DNA from: Anisus vortex
Taxonomy: Eukaryota; Mollusca; Gastropoda; Planorbidae
Direction of reading: 5' to 3'
Assembly (NCBI GenBank): GCA_949126835.1
Contig: OX421502.1
Coordinates: forward strand, 36,419,789 to 36,483,788
Length of the DNA: 64,000 nucleotides
Positions 44,131 to 55,595 of the stretch are shown here, one piece after another. The notes under the pieces are model-generated. The model did not search any database and was not told the origin of the DNA. It saw only the letters and a list, made by a program, of their open reading frames with translations. Both the position numbers and the translations under genes were made by a program. How positions within the stretch are numbered: the first letter of the stretch is position 1; the number at the start of each line of letters is the position of its first letter.

Positions 44131-47100
44131 CTAGATAAAGATATTAAAACATGAACAACAGATAGGTAGCTTCGCTCTAGATAAAGATATTAAAACATGA
44201 ACAACAGATAGGTAGCTTGGCTCTAGATAAAGATATTAAAACATGAACAACAGATAGGTAGCTTCGCTCTAGATAAAGATATTAAAACATGAACAACAGA
44301 TAGGTAGCTTGGCGCTAGATCAAGATATTAAAACATGAACAACAGATAGGTAGCTTGGCTCTAGATAAAGATATTAAAACATCAACAAAAGATATGTAGT
44401 TTGGTTCTAGATATTAAAAAATCAGCAGATAAAATGTTGTGCTCTATCTATTAAAACAGCAACAACAAATAGGTCACAACAATCAAAACATCACAACAAT
44501 CAACCACGGATACAAAACAAAAGACACACACGAAAATTGTTAAGGAAAAACAAACAACAAGAAATGAAAGAGTAGAGGGAAAGACACACCAGGTAATCAA
44601 AGATAAACAATTGAATGGAAATAATATGAATGATATTTTTGCGTCTTTACTTTCATTGTGTGTGAGTGTAAATTTAAAAAAACAACAAAGTGTTTTGTTG
44701 TTATTGTAAGTATGTAGAGCTTATTATTTGTTTTAATCTTACCGCATTCGTCTGCTATTGTCACCAAAAGTCCCGCAGGTGTTATCAATGGATTCCAATA
44801 CCCTTCTACTGGGCTAAAGGTACCAAAAAAAAAAAACAAGAATCACTTAAGTAATGTTCGTGCTTATCCTAATTTAGTTTATTTCCTAAGCTACAGAAAT
44901 AGAAAAGAAGTGGCGAGAAAAGATTGTCGCACTGTACCTTCCATTGTTATGCCGCCCATCATAGAACATTACCGGTAACTCACCTGGTAGTCCAACACCT
45001 GAGTAATAGGTCTACTATTTTAGGGCCACACCAAAATACCACGTTGGAGTAGGCCCTATTGGGTCCCTAGTTGTCAATGAAAATACACAATCTCATCTCT
45101 AAAACATAACTCGTGAATTAGCTAAAGCAATTCCACCCTGGAGCCTATAATTACACCAACATGCTCCTGCAGAACCAAGAGCAGGGTTTGTTCATTCCTT
45201 TAAGTATAATAATAATGACTATTTCTATAGCGCATCTATCCATGCTATAATATCATGCTCAGTGCGCTGTTTTAACATGATTACAAGAACACAATTAGAC
45301 AATGACTAATTAAACAGATATGTCTTTAAGTTCTTTTTAAATGACTTTGATTCAGTATGCTTTAGTGCAAGAGGTAAGTTGTTCCACAATACTGGCGCCA
45401 CTGACTCAAAGAACTCTGAATAATAATTCTTATAGCTCGTGCGTAATGCATTAAAGTCTCCGAAAGAAATCAATGGAAAGTGGCTTCCAGCATACTCCTT
45501 TCTAAAACTGGCAAACCAAGTGCAAAACCAAGTGCAAACTTGAAGGATGGAAGGGTTTGCTCCTCGACCTCATCTTCCTCCATACTTTGAATGAAAGTTA
45601 CCTACAATTGTATCATGGAGCCGAAAACATTAATGAGAAATTCCATTGGTGATTGGAAAAAAGCTGATTATCACAAACCTATTATTTTTTACATTGAACC
45701 CCTATGCCACATACCAAAATGAACTACCATCTTTTATCTGATAGTTAATAGTCATCCCATCGTGGGGTTCATTTCACCAATGACTTGACACAATCGCATC
45801 TTGGATGTCAATTCACTATATATAGTGACATAATACAATCACCAATTTGGATTATTATTATTTGGAGGTCGTATTCACTAGTGACATAATACAATCACCA
45901 ATTTGGATTATTATTATTTGGAGGTCGTATTCACTAGTGACATAATACAATCACCAATTTTGATTATTATTATTTGGAGGTCGATTCACCAATAGCATTA
46001 AAATACAATAAGTAATTTCGAGCATTTGGAAGTAACTATGGAAAAATGGTGCCTGAGAACGAAATTGGCGCCTATTGAAAATGTAAATTTTCATTTATTA
46101 GTAGGATAGCATATGTCGAGGTTCAAAAGTGTCAGTATAACGCCTTATCCAAACTACGTCTAGATGTTATGATGTCGAACAAAATACACTTACACCCTTA
46201 TCCCACCCTCCAACCCACAAAGCCCAAAACGCTTACCGTAAGCCCACCTTGACGCCACACAATGCTATGTCCACAAAGGCAAAGTTCTCATGGTGGTCAT
46301 ACACAGATTGAATGCGTCCCACTTTCGGAATGTATGTCTCTATAGGATCTCCGAATATTCCGTTTCCAAATTTGTTTCTTTGGCCTTCTTCTTTAAACTG
46401 TAAGAAAACATTATTACAAACGTATACAACGATTATGTAGGATATTTATATATTAAAAACGTATACAATGATTATGTAGGATATTTATATATTACAAACG
46501 TATACAACGATTATGTAGGATATTTATATATTACAAACGTATACAACGATTATGTAGGATATTTATATATTACAAACGTATACAATGATTCTGTAGGATA
46601 ATTATATATTACAAACGTATACAACGATTATGTAGGATATTTATATATTACAAACGTATACAATTATTATGTAGGATATTTATATATTACAAACGTATAC
46701 AATGATTGTGTAGGATATTTATATATTACAAACGTATACAATGATTGTGTAGGATATTTATATATTACAAACGTATACAATGATTATGTAGGATATTTAT
46801 ATATTACAAACGTATACAATGATTATGTAGGATATTTATATATTACAAACGTATACAATGATTGTGTATGATATTTATATATTACAAACGTATACAATGA
46901 TTGTGTAGGATATTTTTATATTACAAACGTATACAATGATTGTGTAGGATATTTATATATTACAAACATATACAATGATTGTGTATGATATTTATATATT
47001 ACAAACGTATACAATGATTGTGTAGGATATTTATATATTACAAACGTATACAATGATTATGTAGGATATTTATATATTACAAACGTATACAATGATTGTG

Positions 47101-48390
47101 TAGGATATTTATATATTACAAACGTATACAATGATTGTGTAGGATGTTTATATATTACAAACGTATACAATGATTGTGTAGGATATTTATATATTACAAA
47201 CGTATGCAATGATTATGTAGGATATTTATATATTACAAACGTATACAATGATTATGTAGGATATTTATATATTACAAACGTATACAATGATTATGTAAGA
47301 TATTTATATATTACAAACGTATACAATGATTGTGTAGGATATTTATATATTACAAACGTATACAACGATTATGTAGGATATTTTTATATTACAAACGTAT
47401 ACAATGATTGTGTAGGATATTTATATATTACAAACGTATACAATGATTGTGTATGATATTTATATATTACAAACGTATACAATTATTGTGTAGGATATTT
47501 ATATATTACAAACGTATACAACGATTGTGTAGGATATTTATATATTACAAACGTATACAACGATTGTGTAGGATATTTATATATTACAAACGTATACAAC
47601 GATTGTGTAGAATATTTATATATTACAAACGTATACAATGATTGTGTAGGATATTTATATATTACAAACGTATGCAATGATTATGTAGGATATTTATATA
47701 TTACAAACGTATACAATGATTATGTAGGATATTTATATATTACAATCGTATACAATGATTAAGCAGGATATTTATATATTACAAACGTATACAATGATTG
47801 TGTATGATATTTATATAGTACAAACGTAAACAAAGATTGTGTAGGATATTTATATATTACAAACGTATACAATGATTACGTAGGATATTTATATATTAGA
47901 AACGTATACAAGGATTGTGTAGGATATTTATATATTACAAACGTAAGCTTATACAATGATTGTGTCGGATATTTATATATTACAAACGTATACAATGATT
48001 ATCGATCTAGATGGACCGTCTGTCCCATAAATAAAATAAAATTTTCTATCAAGAAGGACCATCTGCCCCATATATAGATATAAACCGTCTTTCTAGATGG
48101 ACCATCTGCCCCATATATATATTTAAACCTTCTATCTAGAAGGACCGTCTGTTGCTTATAAGACAACTGCTACAGAACTCTCGCATATATAAAGAGCAAA
48201 ACCTAAATTTCAAACAGTGCCGAATTGCAACATATAAGGGTGTGTGTCCTACCGTGTAGCGCCCTTTCCTTGCTCGCCCAGAGATTCGTGTTGTGTGATA
48301 GTGGACCGCATCTTGAAGGAAGACAATAATTTTCACCACGGTCCCACAGACAAAAAATTTCCCTTTATTTCGACAATACCACAAGTAGAC
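43805..48390 (-). CDS. Unrecognised multi-exon gene, 3' part (last four exons, 231 residues)
   Basis: Four minus-strand segments with consensus splice sites join without any phase conflict: 48253-48390, 46237-46397, 44743-44813 and 43805-44130, ending at a TAA. The joined product is soluble-looking and mixed in composition, with no obvious membrane segment. I do not recognise the family. The stretch NFAFVDIALCGVKVGL faintly resembles the DIALL segment around the catalytic Asp of chymotrypsin-fold proteases, but I see no matching His or GDSGG, so this is not a claim. The exon preceding 48390 (phase 0) was not found. Two introns are largely minisatellite. Confidence 0.65.
44111..44400. repeat. 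46-bp minisatellite that repeats a splice acceptor
   Basis: Six copies of a unit with AGATAGGTAGCTTGGCTCTA (exon start plus acceptor on the minus strand) and GATATTAAAACATGAACAAC (intron). Copies begin at 44114 and 44160 and continue every 46 bases, decaying after 44385. It includes the first bases of terminal exon D of the unrecognised gene. Confidence 0.93.
44743..44813 (-). CDS. Unrecognised gene, exon C
   Basis: The exon runs from an ACCTTTAG acceptor to a GTAAGA donor. It encodes PVEGYWNPLITPAGLL then VTIADEC, with split codons at both ends that match its neighbours (CG+C and G+AG). Confidence 0.65.
45215..45500 (-). mobile_element. LINE 3' end fragment, inverted
   Basis: Inverted, it contains AAGAACTTAAAGAC and the CATGGATAGATGCGCTATAG tail relative to 1308-1555, with TGGTTTGC variants. 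It lies in an intron of the unrecognised gene. Confidence 0.6.
45829..45985. repeat. 56-bp tandem repeat, about 2.7 copies
   Basis: Copies share AGTGACATAATACAATCACC and ATTATTATTATTTGGAGGTC. It lies in an intron of the unrecognised gene. Confidence 0.9.
46237..46397 (-). CDS. Unrecognised gene, exon B (53 codons plus 2 bases)
   Basis: The exon runs from a TTTCTTACAG acceptor to a GTAAGC donor. It encodes FKEEGQRNKFGNGIFGDPIE, YIPKVGRIQSVYDHHENFAF and VDIALCGVKVGL. The 39-bp minisatellite of the upstream intron begins about 15 bases from this acceptor. Confidence 0.65.
46404..48000. repeat. 39-bp minisatellite, about 41 copies, filling an intron
   Basis: The unit contains TATTACAAACGTATACAATG and GTGTAGGATATTTATA. 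Because 39 is a multiple of three, long open frames appear on both strands (for example 47447-47677); these are artefacts. The array starts about 7-15 bases from the acceptor of exon B. Confidence 0.95.
48035..48155 (+). repeat. Tandem copies of the third SINE family tail
   Basis: Three to four units of TTCTATCTAGAAGGACCGTC type alternate with TGCCCCATATATA. The tail of the SINE seems amplified without its tRNA-like head. Confidence 0.6.
48253..48390 (-). CDS. Unrecognised gene, exon A (46 codons)
   Basis: The exon runs from an ATTATTTCAG acceptor to a GTAGGA donor and is phase 0 at both ends. It encodes VYLWYCRNKGKFFVCGTVVK through HTTRISGRARKGRYT. It has a basic C-terminal end and two cysteines. 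The upstream exon is not identified. Confidence 0.55.
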
Positions 48391-48689
48391 CTGAAATAAT
48401 GACAAAAATATATGAGTCTACACGATTATAAAACATCTATCAATACACTGGGTTATGACTTCGCAATCTTCTCTTTTTAGTCGCAGTATAATTGGCGTCA
48501 ATAGTCCACATTACAAGCATTGTCGGATTTCACTAAAGGGCCTACAAAGAAACCAACTAGGATGCATTAAGCTTCAGACCAACAAACCTTAGGGGGTGGA
48601 TGGAGCCCATGCCTAATTAAATAAGCTTAAATTGAAGTTCCTTTAATATAAAAAATTGGCCTATTTTATACAATATAGATAACGATAAT

Positions 48690-48890
48690 AATAATATTTG
48701 TATAGAGCTGCCAACAAACATAATGTAAGCTCAGAGCGCATTTAACATACAACTAAGAACACGGATACTACTCTTGGCTAGGAGACAAAGCTAATTGATG
48801 ATTTAAAAAAACAAATCAAATGAATGAAGCATTAACCGACCCAACCTATAAGTAAGACAGTAGGGGTCTAAATCATGTTAAACATAGTTA
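48690..48890 (-). mobile_element. LINE tail fragment (third family)
   Basis: TTGTATAGAGCTGCCAACAA and ATGTAAGCTCAGAGCGCATT match the tail at 55160-55230, followed by the shared GACCCAACCTATAAGTAAG segment. Confidence 0.6.
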
Positions 48891-48958
48891 TACTTTTTTT
48901 TTCATGCACAAAAACAATTATCATCTTTTTCTTATATAGTTATATTACATTATATATA

Positions 48959-49110
48959 TTACGCTCCTTCTATAAAGAAGATTTTTGCGTCCTAAGCTAA
49001 TCCATGGTCTGAGTCTGGTCTTGCATGTTTATCAGTGTTGTAAATGATGTTAAGTTACTGGTTTTCCAGGTTTGTTCAGGCAGCCCATTCCATGCCCAGA
49101 TGCCATGATG
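48959..49110 (-). mobile_element. LINE 3' end fragment (second family), inverted
   Basis: The minus strand carries GGCATGGAATGGGCTGCCTG and the GGACGCAAAAATCTTC tail. Confidence 0.65.
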
Positions 49111-49260
49111 GATAGTCTGATAGCGAGCAGTTATGGTGTTGCTCGCCTTTTTTACTGAATGTGTAAAGCCAAATAATGATTGCTGTCACTGTTGACATTA
49201 CTATAAAAGGGAGTGTATCCGTTTGGCCTTTCAAAAAAAGATTCATCCGTACATTTTTAA

Positions 49261-49333
49261 CCCTTACAGTCCCGGGCGCGTATATAGCGGAACTGAAGGC
49301 AGCATAGATAGAAGTAGGTCGGTACGGGAAGGG
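49261..49333. mobile_element. 73-bp TTAA-flanked mini-MITE, inverted copy
   Basis: TTAA at 49257-49260 and 49334-49337. Its reverse complement matches 20591-20663 at 72 of 73 bases, implying recent spread or strong structural constraint. Confidence 0.8.
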
Positions 49334-49479
49334 TTAACAATGAGTACTTCATGCCTTTTATTGTGAGTAATATTTTATAGCAAACCAACCAAATCATTAC
49401 TTCAGTTGACATAGATTTTACCGTTGAAGTCACTGAATCTGATGTTTATATTCCGGGGAGTCATAAGGTATCATTTAAA

Positions 49480-50144
49480 AAACCAAACGAGCCCGAAGTG
49501 CTCTTTCGTCCAGGGCGTAACGCAGTGCCGTTGCTAGGGATTTGGTGACCCGGAGGGGCTTGGCCTCTTTAGGGGCCCCTGCATTTTGACATTCGACATT
49601 ATGACATGAGAAAAAGAGAATTCGGACACTGCTTTGGGGGCCCCCCTCGAGTAGGTAGGGTCCCGGGGGGACTTTCGAATTTGGAACCCCCTCCCCTAGC
49701 TACGCCACTGGCGTAACGTTAGTGTTGGGCTCAGGGGGGAGTTAGGCTCTCCCAGTCCCAAGCTCTGTCCGGACTCCAGCCACCCCACGACACGCCGAAG
49801 GCGTGGCGTGCCGTGTAACAGTAAGGATTCGCAGCAAACGATTGTTCACTGCGGTTCCTCTAAGGATCATTATCGTGGTAGCTAGCCCGTATACCTGCAC
49901 TGTCACCCGATAGCACACATCCTATACTATAGGTACAGACATCCAGGCACAGGGTAGTTCTGAGACGGGGTTGCTGCGTCCATTGCTTCCTCCCCACCGA
50001 GACCCCGTGGCCACTCGGCAGTGCAATGGGTCTCGGACCCGCAGCAGGAGCTGTCCCCCATGCGTTCGCCCGCCGGTCTAATTTTAATGGGATCGTATCG
50101 GCGGTTTACACACTTCGCTTTGAGGCCCATGGGTACAGAAGTGT
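49480..50144 (+). repeat. Unclassified interspersed repeat, copy 2, interrupted by a hAT MITE
   Basis: Same family and orientation as 29622-30084, with the 188-bp MITE at 49523-49710 inserted in its GCGTAACG site. Without the insertion the two copies are about equally long. Confidence 0.8.
49523..49710. mobile_element. hAT-type MITE, 188 bp, inserted into an interspersed repeat
   Basis: Ends CAGTGCCGTTGCTAGGG and CCCTAGCTACGCCACTG are flanked by a perfect 8-bp duplication GCGTAACG (49515-49522 and 49711-49718). The uninterrupted related repeat near 29660 has this octamer once, confirming the insertion point. Confidence 0.92.
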
Positions 50145-51009
50145 CTATTCCGGGGAATATGATCAGAAACAAGGCAGGATAAATGTGGATCATATGCCCC
50201 ATCTGGCTTAACTGGGCACACACAAAAATGCACAGAAGGTGTACCGCTTGAGGTGTGTCAAAATTGTGAAAATCATGGCAGTGATAAAGGAAATATAACC
50301 CGCTGGGACTTTTGCCCAACTATGTGGGTCTTTTGCCGCCGATGAAGGGGTAAAAGGCCCTTTTGTTTTACAAAAAAAAAATATGTTCACAATTCATAAC
50401 CAAATTTTGTGATTTTTAGTAGCATTTGGCTTGCTTGTCTTAAATAATCTAAAACTACTTTTTTTAATAGTAAAATATTAAAATATGTTGTTGTTATTTT
50501 TAAATTGGGTGGGCGTATTACCCCATATTACCTTATCAAGAGGGAGAGGGCTGCGCTAAATGTATACAATTCATACATTAAATAGTGCCTACATTTTGTC
50601 AGTTCCGTAGACTGGTATTACCAAGTTTTGAGGTTGGTGCAAAAGGTGAAATATAGAGAGCAGTTGGAGGTGGCAAATAGTTTAGTTAGTACTTATGGTA
50701 AATATGGCATCTTAAGTATAAGATTTGAAAATGTATTGGACTCAAGGGAGGTAATAAACCAGCTTTTACTTATTAGTTTTGTCTCGCTTAATTTTTTTAA
50801 TTTTAAACTATGCGTATACTATAAGTATACATATTGAATTGCATGTTAATAAATCGAGCTACGTCTATAAAAAAAAGTAGCCTACATAATAATACAATTA
50901 TTTGATAATTATGCAGGCCTACTGTGTATGTAAACTACAAAATATTTCTACTAACCTTTTATTTGTTTAATCTTAGCATTATAGGTGTAGGCCTATGCGT
51001 GTACGCATT
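50145..51009. other. Nothing recognised
   Basis: AT-rich sequence between the interspersed repeat and the tandem hAT elements. No upstream exon of the unrecognised gene could be found here. Confidence 0.45.
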
Positions 51010-51017
51010 GTCTAGAG

Positions 51018-52194
51018 CAGGGGTCGAACACCTTTTGCTAACAGTGTGCCAAACTAGGATTTCTAAATCATTCAGCGTGCCAACAGCCTAAAAGTCAACT
51101 TGCCTACATTTTAACAATAAAATTATTTTTATGGGACAATTAATTTAACTCCATAGCAAGACCAAGGCCAAAAGCAAAGGAGAGTTATAAAGAAAATCAT
51201 TAAAGCGTTTTATATTTAATATCAAATTAACGTGTTTGTGATTATCATCCCTTTTATTTGCATTTATATCAAACACAAATATTTATTACTACACTTTCAC
51301 ATATATGGTGATAACATTATCATTTGTTAGCCAAGTTGAGGATCTAATACCTGCTAATATTAAATATACTGATTTCAGTTCGGCATAGATATTCTTAAAT
51401 TTGTTTTAGTTATATGTCAGACTCAGACCTATACTGTTGTTAAGCGGAATAGATACGTAGTAATTATTCTAACTAGGTAGTTAATGTCATATTTAAAAAT
51501 ATACATATAAATTCTTTAGTAAATTAATATTTATATAATTTTCAAATGCTTTTTACAGATTGATCACTTCAAAGTTATATATTGTAAGCCATTTATTTTG
51601 TATAAAAGAAACAAAAAAAAAAAGAAACATTAGAAATATTAGCGGGAAAAAAACGGGTTAATTACCTCCCTTTAATTAAAAAACGTGTTCACATTTATAT
51701 TTTGATTCAATAGTGATGCCAAACAAGTTATGTTTTGTAATATAACAAATATTACTGACTAATTATTATTTCTTTATATAAATCCAACATTATGGTATTC
51801 ATTACAAGATTTAATTATTAGAGGATTTTAATAATTTACGTTAAACAGTTGTTAATAAACTTTTCCTGCCTTAATTGTTTGTCCATTTAAGAAGTTTATA
51901 TGCCTTAATATAGGGATGTACATGTAGTTAAATGTTTTGAATTGATTTCATATATCTTGTTTCAATGGAAATCCATTCCAGTGGTCATTGTAAATGTAAA
52001 TTCAACTCAATGAAATGTGTCGATATGTCATTCAGAAACATCGGCTTCAACAGTCAGTTTTCCTCATTCAGAACCGAAAATATTGTTGTTGTTTTTTTAT
52101 CAATAAAAAACATCTCTATGAGGTCTCTCGCGTGCCATTGAAAATCGCTCTGCGTGCCAAGTTTGGCACGCGTGCCTTAGGTTGCCGATCCATG
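51018..52194. mobile_element. Non-autonomous hAT element, 1177 bp
   Basis: Starts CAGGGGTCGAACACC and ends GGTTGCCGATCCATG. Flanks are GTCTAGAG (51010-51017) and ATCTAGAG (52195-52202), fitting the NTCTAGAN target preferred by several hAT groups. Near both ends are GTGCCAA/TTGGCACGC segments. The AT-rich interior has no transposase. Confidence 0.82.
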
Positions 52195-52202
52195 ATCTAG
52201 AG

Positions 52203-53975
52203 CAGGGGTCGGCAACCTACGGCACGCGTGCCAGACTTGACACGCCGAGCCCTTTTCATTGGCACGCGGAGGACCCCGAAAAAATTGTGTTTTTAAAGGG
52301 CTTCTGCATGTATATGTAAAAAAAATATCGAATACAAGTGGTTAGTATCTGCAAACCATTAACTAAATTGTTTTTCGCGATTCCAATAAAATGTTTTTAT
52401 AAAGTATATCCTTCAATTAAAAATAATAGTGTGCCACCGAAATGAACCCCCCCCCTCCCCCGAATAATAAAAAATGAACAACAACCTTGATCGATTTCAG
52501 ATTTCCGATTTGATATTTAAAATGTATCTTAACAAGAGGATATCCCTCAAATTAATATAATTTCACGATATATGTAGGGCCTATATAGCATATATAGAAA
52601 ACGTTTACAATTATTCAAAATGTTATATTATGCGGCGATATATCAAAGTATAAGTGTAAGCGCCCATAAAATGTCAGAAAATGACAAAAACGCTGCTGCG
52701 ATGTTTGGCAAACAGAAAAGATTTGTCAAGTTTCTTGAAAACCACATTGGGAGGCTGCCGTTAAGCTTCCATTACATTATAATTATACACCATGAAAGTT
52801 TGTGTGCAACAATCTCTTTATTGGACTTGCGCTCCGTAATGGAAACTGTTGTTAAAATAGTCAACTTTATAGTTTCCCACTCTTCGTTGATTTACCGGCA
52901 ATTCAAATCTTTACCACAAGAAATTAAAAGTCAATATAGAGATCTGCTGTTGCATAGCAGTTTTCGCGGGCTTTGTCAAGGTGAAGTGTTCAATAGATTC
53001 GTTTCGTGTCTGGATGAAACAATATTTTTCGTATTGAATGATGAAGAATACCTGATGAAACTGATGTTTTTGACAGACATAACGACTCATTTAAATGTTG
53101 AACTTGTGTTTACAAGGACAGGATCAAACAATTCTTGAACTGTTTGGTTACTCATTTTTACTGGAAAGAATTTGGATTGAAACTGGACATATTTATCCGT
53201 GATATTACTAAAACATTATAGTACTTCCCCTATGTTAAAACTCATTCAGATCTATATACATTACACATAGATGAGCTAAAGAGGTACATCGTAGCACTCA
53301 AAGCGGAGTTTTCTGGCTGAAGTCTATTTTGAAATGCAGCAAATTGATTTTAAAACATCCGTTTTATGGACATCATAATGTGCCGAATTGCGAACAAATC
53401 TGGAAGAAAGCTGTTTAGAAAGGTCGTCAGCTATACTTAAACCGTTCATTTGTTTGAAAAACGTTGCATTTGTTTTACTTTCATCTATTGGCTCAACTGA
53501 CACTTGTAAACAGATTTTCTCATAAAAGATTTTCTCATACAATAAAACTTTTTTAATCCCATAAGAAAGTCGCATAACTCTTGAAGCTTAAGCAAGGCTC
53601 ACATCAATTGATACAGACAAATAGCATTCAAATGTTATTTATCTTCTTTAAATAAGCATTCAAAATAAATAATTCGAGATCAAACTTATTTGTTTTAACT
53701 TTTAAAAAACAACAACAGCTTAAGCGTATATGTGAGCATTATATTACGTAATTGTTGTTATTATCGCAATATGTGACTAATCTGTGTTGACTTTTGTACA
53801 GTTTCTTAGTAAAGCGCCTTATTTTATCATGATACATACATTTAATATAACAGTTTTTAATAATTATTGTTTAAAAAAAATTATATAGCAGAGGTTGACT
53901 ATTTGGTTGTTGGCACGCCGAGTGAGTAAGAAATTCTACTTTGGCACGCCGCTGTCAAAAGGTTGCCGATCCCTG
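52203..53975 (+). mobile_element. hAT element with decayed transposase, 1773 bp
   Basis: Starts CAGGGGTCGGCAACCTACGG and ends AGGTTGCCGATCCCTG. Flanks are ATCTAGAG (52195-52202, shared with the preceding element) and ATCTAGAA (53976-53983). The subterminal GGCACGC repeats match the element on its left. Confidence 0.85.
52620..53575 (+). pseudogene. Decayed hAT transposase (ZBED5/GTF2IRD2-like group)
   Basis: A 172-codon open segment (52620-53138) carries HHESLCATISLLDLRSVMET, VVKIVNFIVSHSSLIYRQFK, DLLLHSSFRGLC and MKLMFLTDITTHLN. This order is typical of the middle of this transposase group. After a stop, remnants such as RYIVALKAEFSG and a degraded C-terminal dimerisation segment follow in shifted frames. 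The N-terminal zinc finger part is missing. It cannot be functional. Confidence 0.82.
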
Positions 53976-54491
53976 ATCTAGAAAATAATTTTTTTTAATA
54001 TGCCAAGTTGAATTCAGCCTTTCATTAAGAAGGCGCATCTCTGGCTTATCTACACAACGTGTAAATCCTATTACATAATGTGTGGGAACTTTAGTCACTG
54101 CAGTCGCTTCTCGGCTCTCTGATTTTAGAGGGTGGCCCAATTGGGGGGGGGGAACGGTTGGGGCAATAAACCCAGTAGCGGTATGTTGTCCGAGTCTTGC
54201 GAGACTAGCAGCTTGTTCAGTTTTCTCGTATTGGCCCTCTTTCACCTAGGCTTATATGGTCAGCCTGGACTACAGCTGGTCTGCACTCGGCTCTCATGCA
54301 TAACGTGAGAGTGATTGTGCAGAGGGCGGAACTAACTGATCCACGACTGATGACCCAGCCTTCAGGGCGGAACTAACTGATCCACGACTGATGACCCAGC
54401 CTCCAGGGCGGGGAAGTCAGCAATGGATCAGTGACGTTTGCCGATACCGATACCATGCAAACTATACAAGCCTAGAAGGCCCACAGGTGAA

Positions 54492-54620
54492 GCCGGCTGG
54501 TCCAGCGGTTAGTTCACCGGCATGTCAACCAAAAACCAACTGACAGGTTGCGGGTTCTATCCCTGCCACCGACGGATCCCTTCTATCTAGAAGGAACGTC
54601 TGTAAATTTGTAAGGAGGGG
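54492..54620 (+). mobile_element. tRNA-like SINE (third family)
   Basis: GTCCAGCGGTTAGTTCACCG (box A), GGTTGCGGGTTCTATCC (box B), then TTCTATCTAGAAGGAACGTC. Confidence 0.65.
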
Positions 54621-54749
54621 CAAGGAATTCGAAAGAGCTCCAACGCGCCTCCTAAAGGAGAAAAGACAACGTAAACGTTCTATTATATAACAGTTTTTCA
54701 TTTAGAATGCTCATTCAATCAGTATAATAAAACATTGAACTCTCCTTAC

Positions 54750-55083
54750 CAGTGGCGTATTTAGGCATGTTCCACATATTCCATTGAAACAGAGGCACCC
54801 ACACAAAAGGGGCCCCCACACATCCAAAAAAAAAAAAATACATTTTTAGTGACATCCCAATTCTTTCGTTAAAAATGTAAAATAAAATTCTAATATTTCT
54901 ATAATTTTAAGCGCTTCAGTCCAACCAAGCTAAGCGCAACATAATTATTTTTTTTAATGATTTTTCAGAATGCAACATGAATTAACGGTATTTTATGAAA
55001 TATGTGGAAGGCAGGTACGAGGCCGCGAGGGCCCCCCACATAAATTTGGGAACAGGGCCCCCACAATCCTAAACACGGCCCTG
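54750..55083. mobile_element. hAT-type MITE, 334 bp
   Basis: Imperfect ends CAGTGGCGTATTTAGG and CCTAAACACGGCCCTG are flanked by a perfect 8-bp duplication CTCCTTAC (54742-54749 and 55084-55091). It carries no transposase. Confidence 0.9.
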
Positions 55084-55138
55084 CTCCTTACACTTATTAT
55101 TACGCTACTTTATTACACACAGTCATTACACACTTCTT

Positions 55139-55595
55139 TATAATAATAATATTAATGATGACATTTGTATAGCGCTACCAAGAAACATAATGCAAGCTCA
55201 GAGCGCATTTAACATAACAACTATAAAGAAGACAGATACAATCCATAGGCCAAGAAATACAAAACTAAATGATGATTCAAAACTTTACAGACATAGAACA
55301 AATCAAACAACTAAAACCAAATAACCGACCTAACATATAGGTAAGACAGTGGGGCTCTAAAGCATGTTAACTAAGATAAATATTAAAATAATGAGTTTTT
55401 AAGTTCTTTTTAATGGTATCAATGGAGCTTGTTTGCCTGAGTTGATTAAAGTTGAAGTAAGTAGATTCCACACCTCCGGACCGGATAATGAGAAGGCCAA
55501 CGGTCTTCGGAGAGAAGCGGGGCACTTCCAGAAACGAGGAGTCGGCAGAACGAAGTGTTGAAGTCTTACAATTAGTCCATACATTAGTCTAGAGT
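55139..55595 (-). mobile_element. LINE 3' end fragment (third family)
   Basis: On the minus strand, PLAFSLSGPEVWNLLTSTLI then PLIPLKRT precede a 3' tail with CATTATGTTTCTTGGTAGCG. A shorter relative lies at 48690-48800. Confidence 0.6.

Noticed and set aside
47447..47677. Repeating open frames on both strands (RIFIYYKRIQRLC / YKYPTQSLYTFV)
   Set aside because: The 39-bp array has a unit divisible by three, which keeps frames open without being coding.
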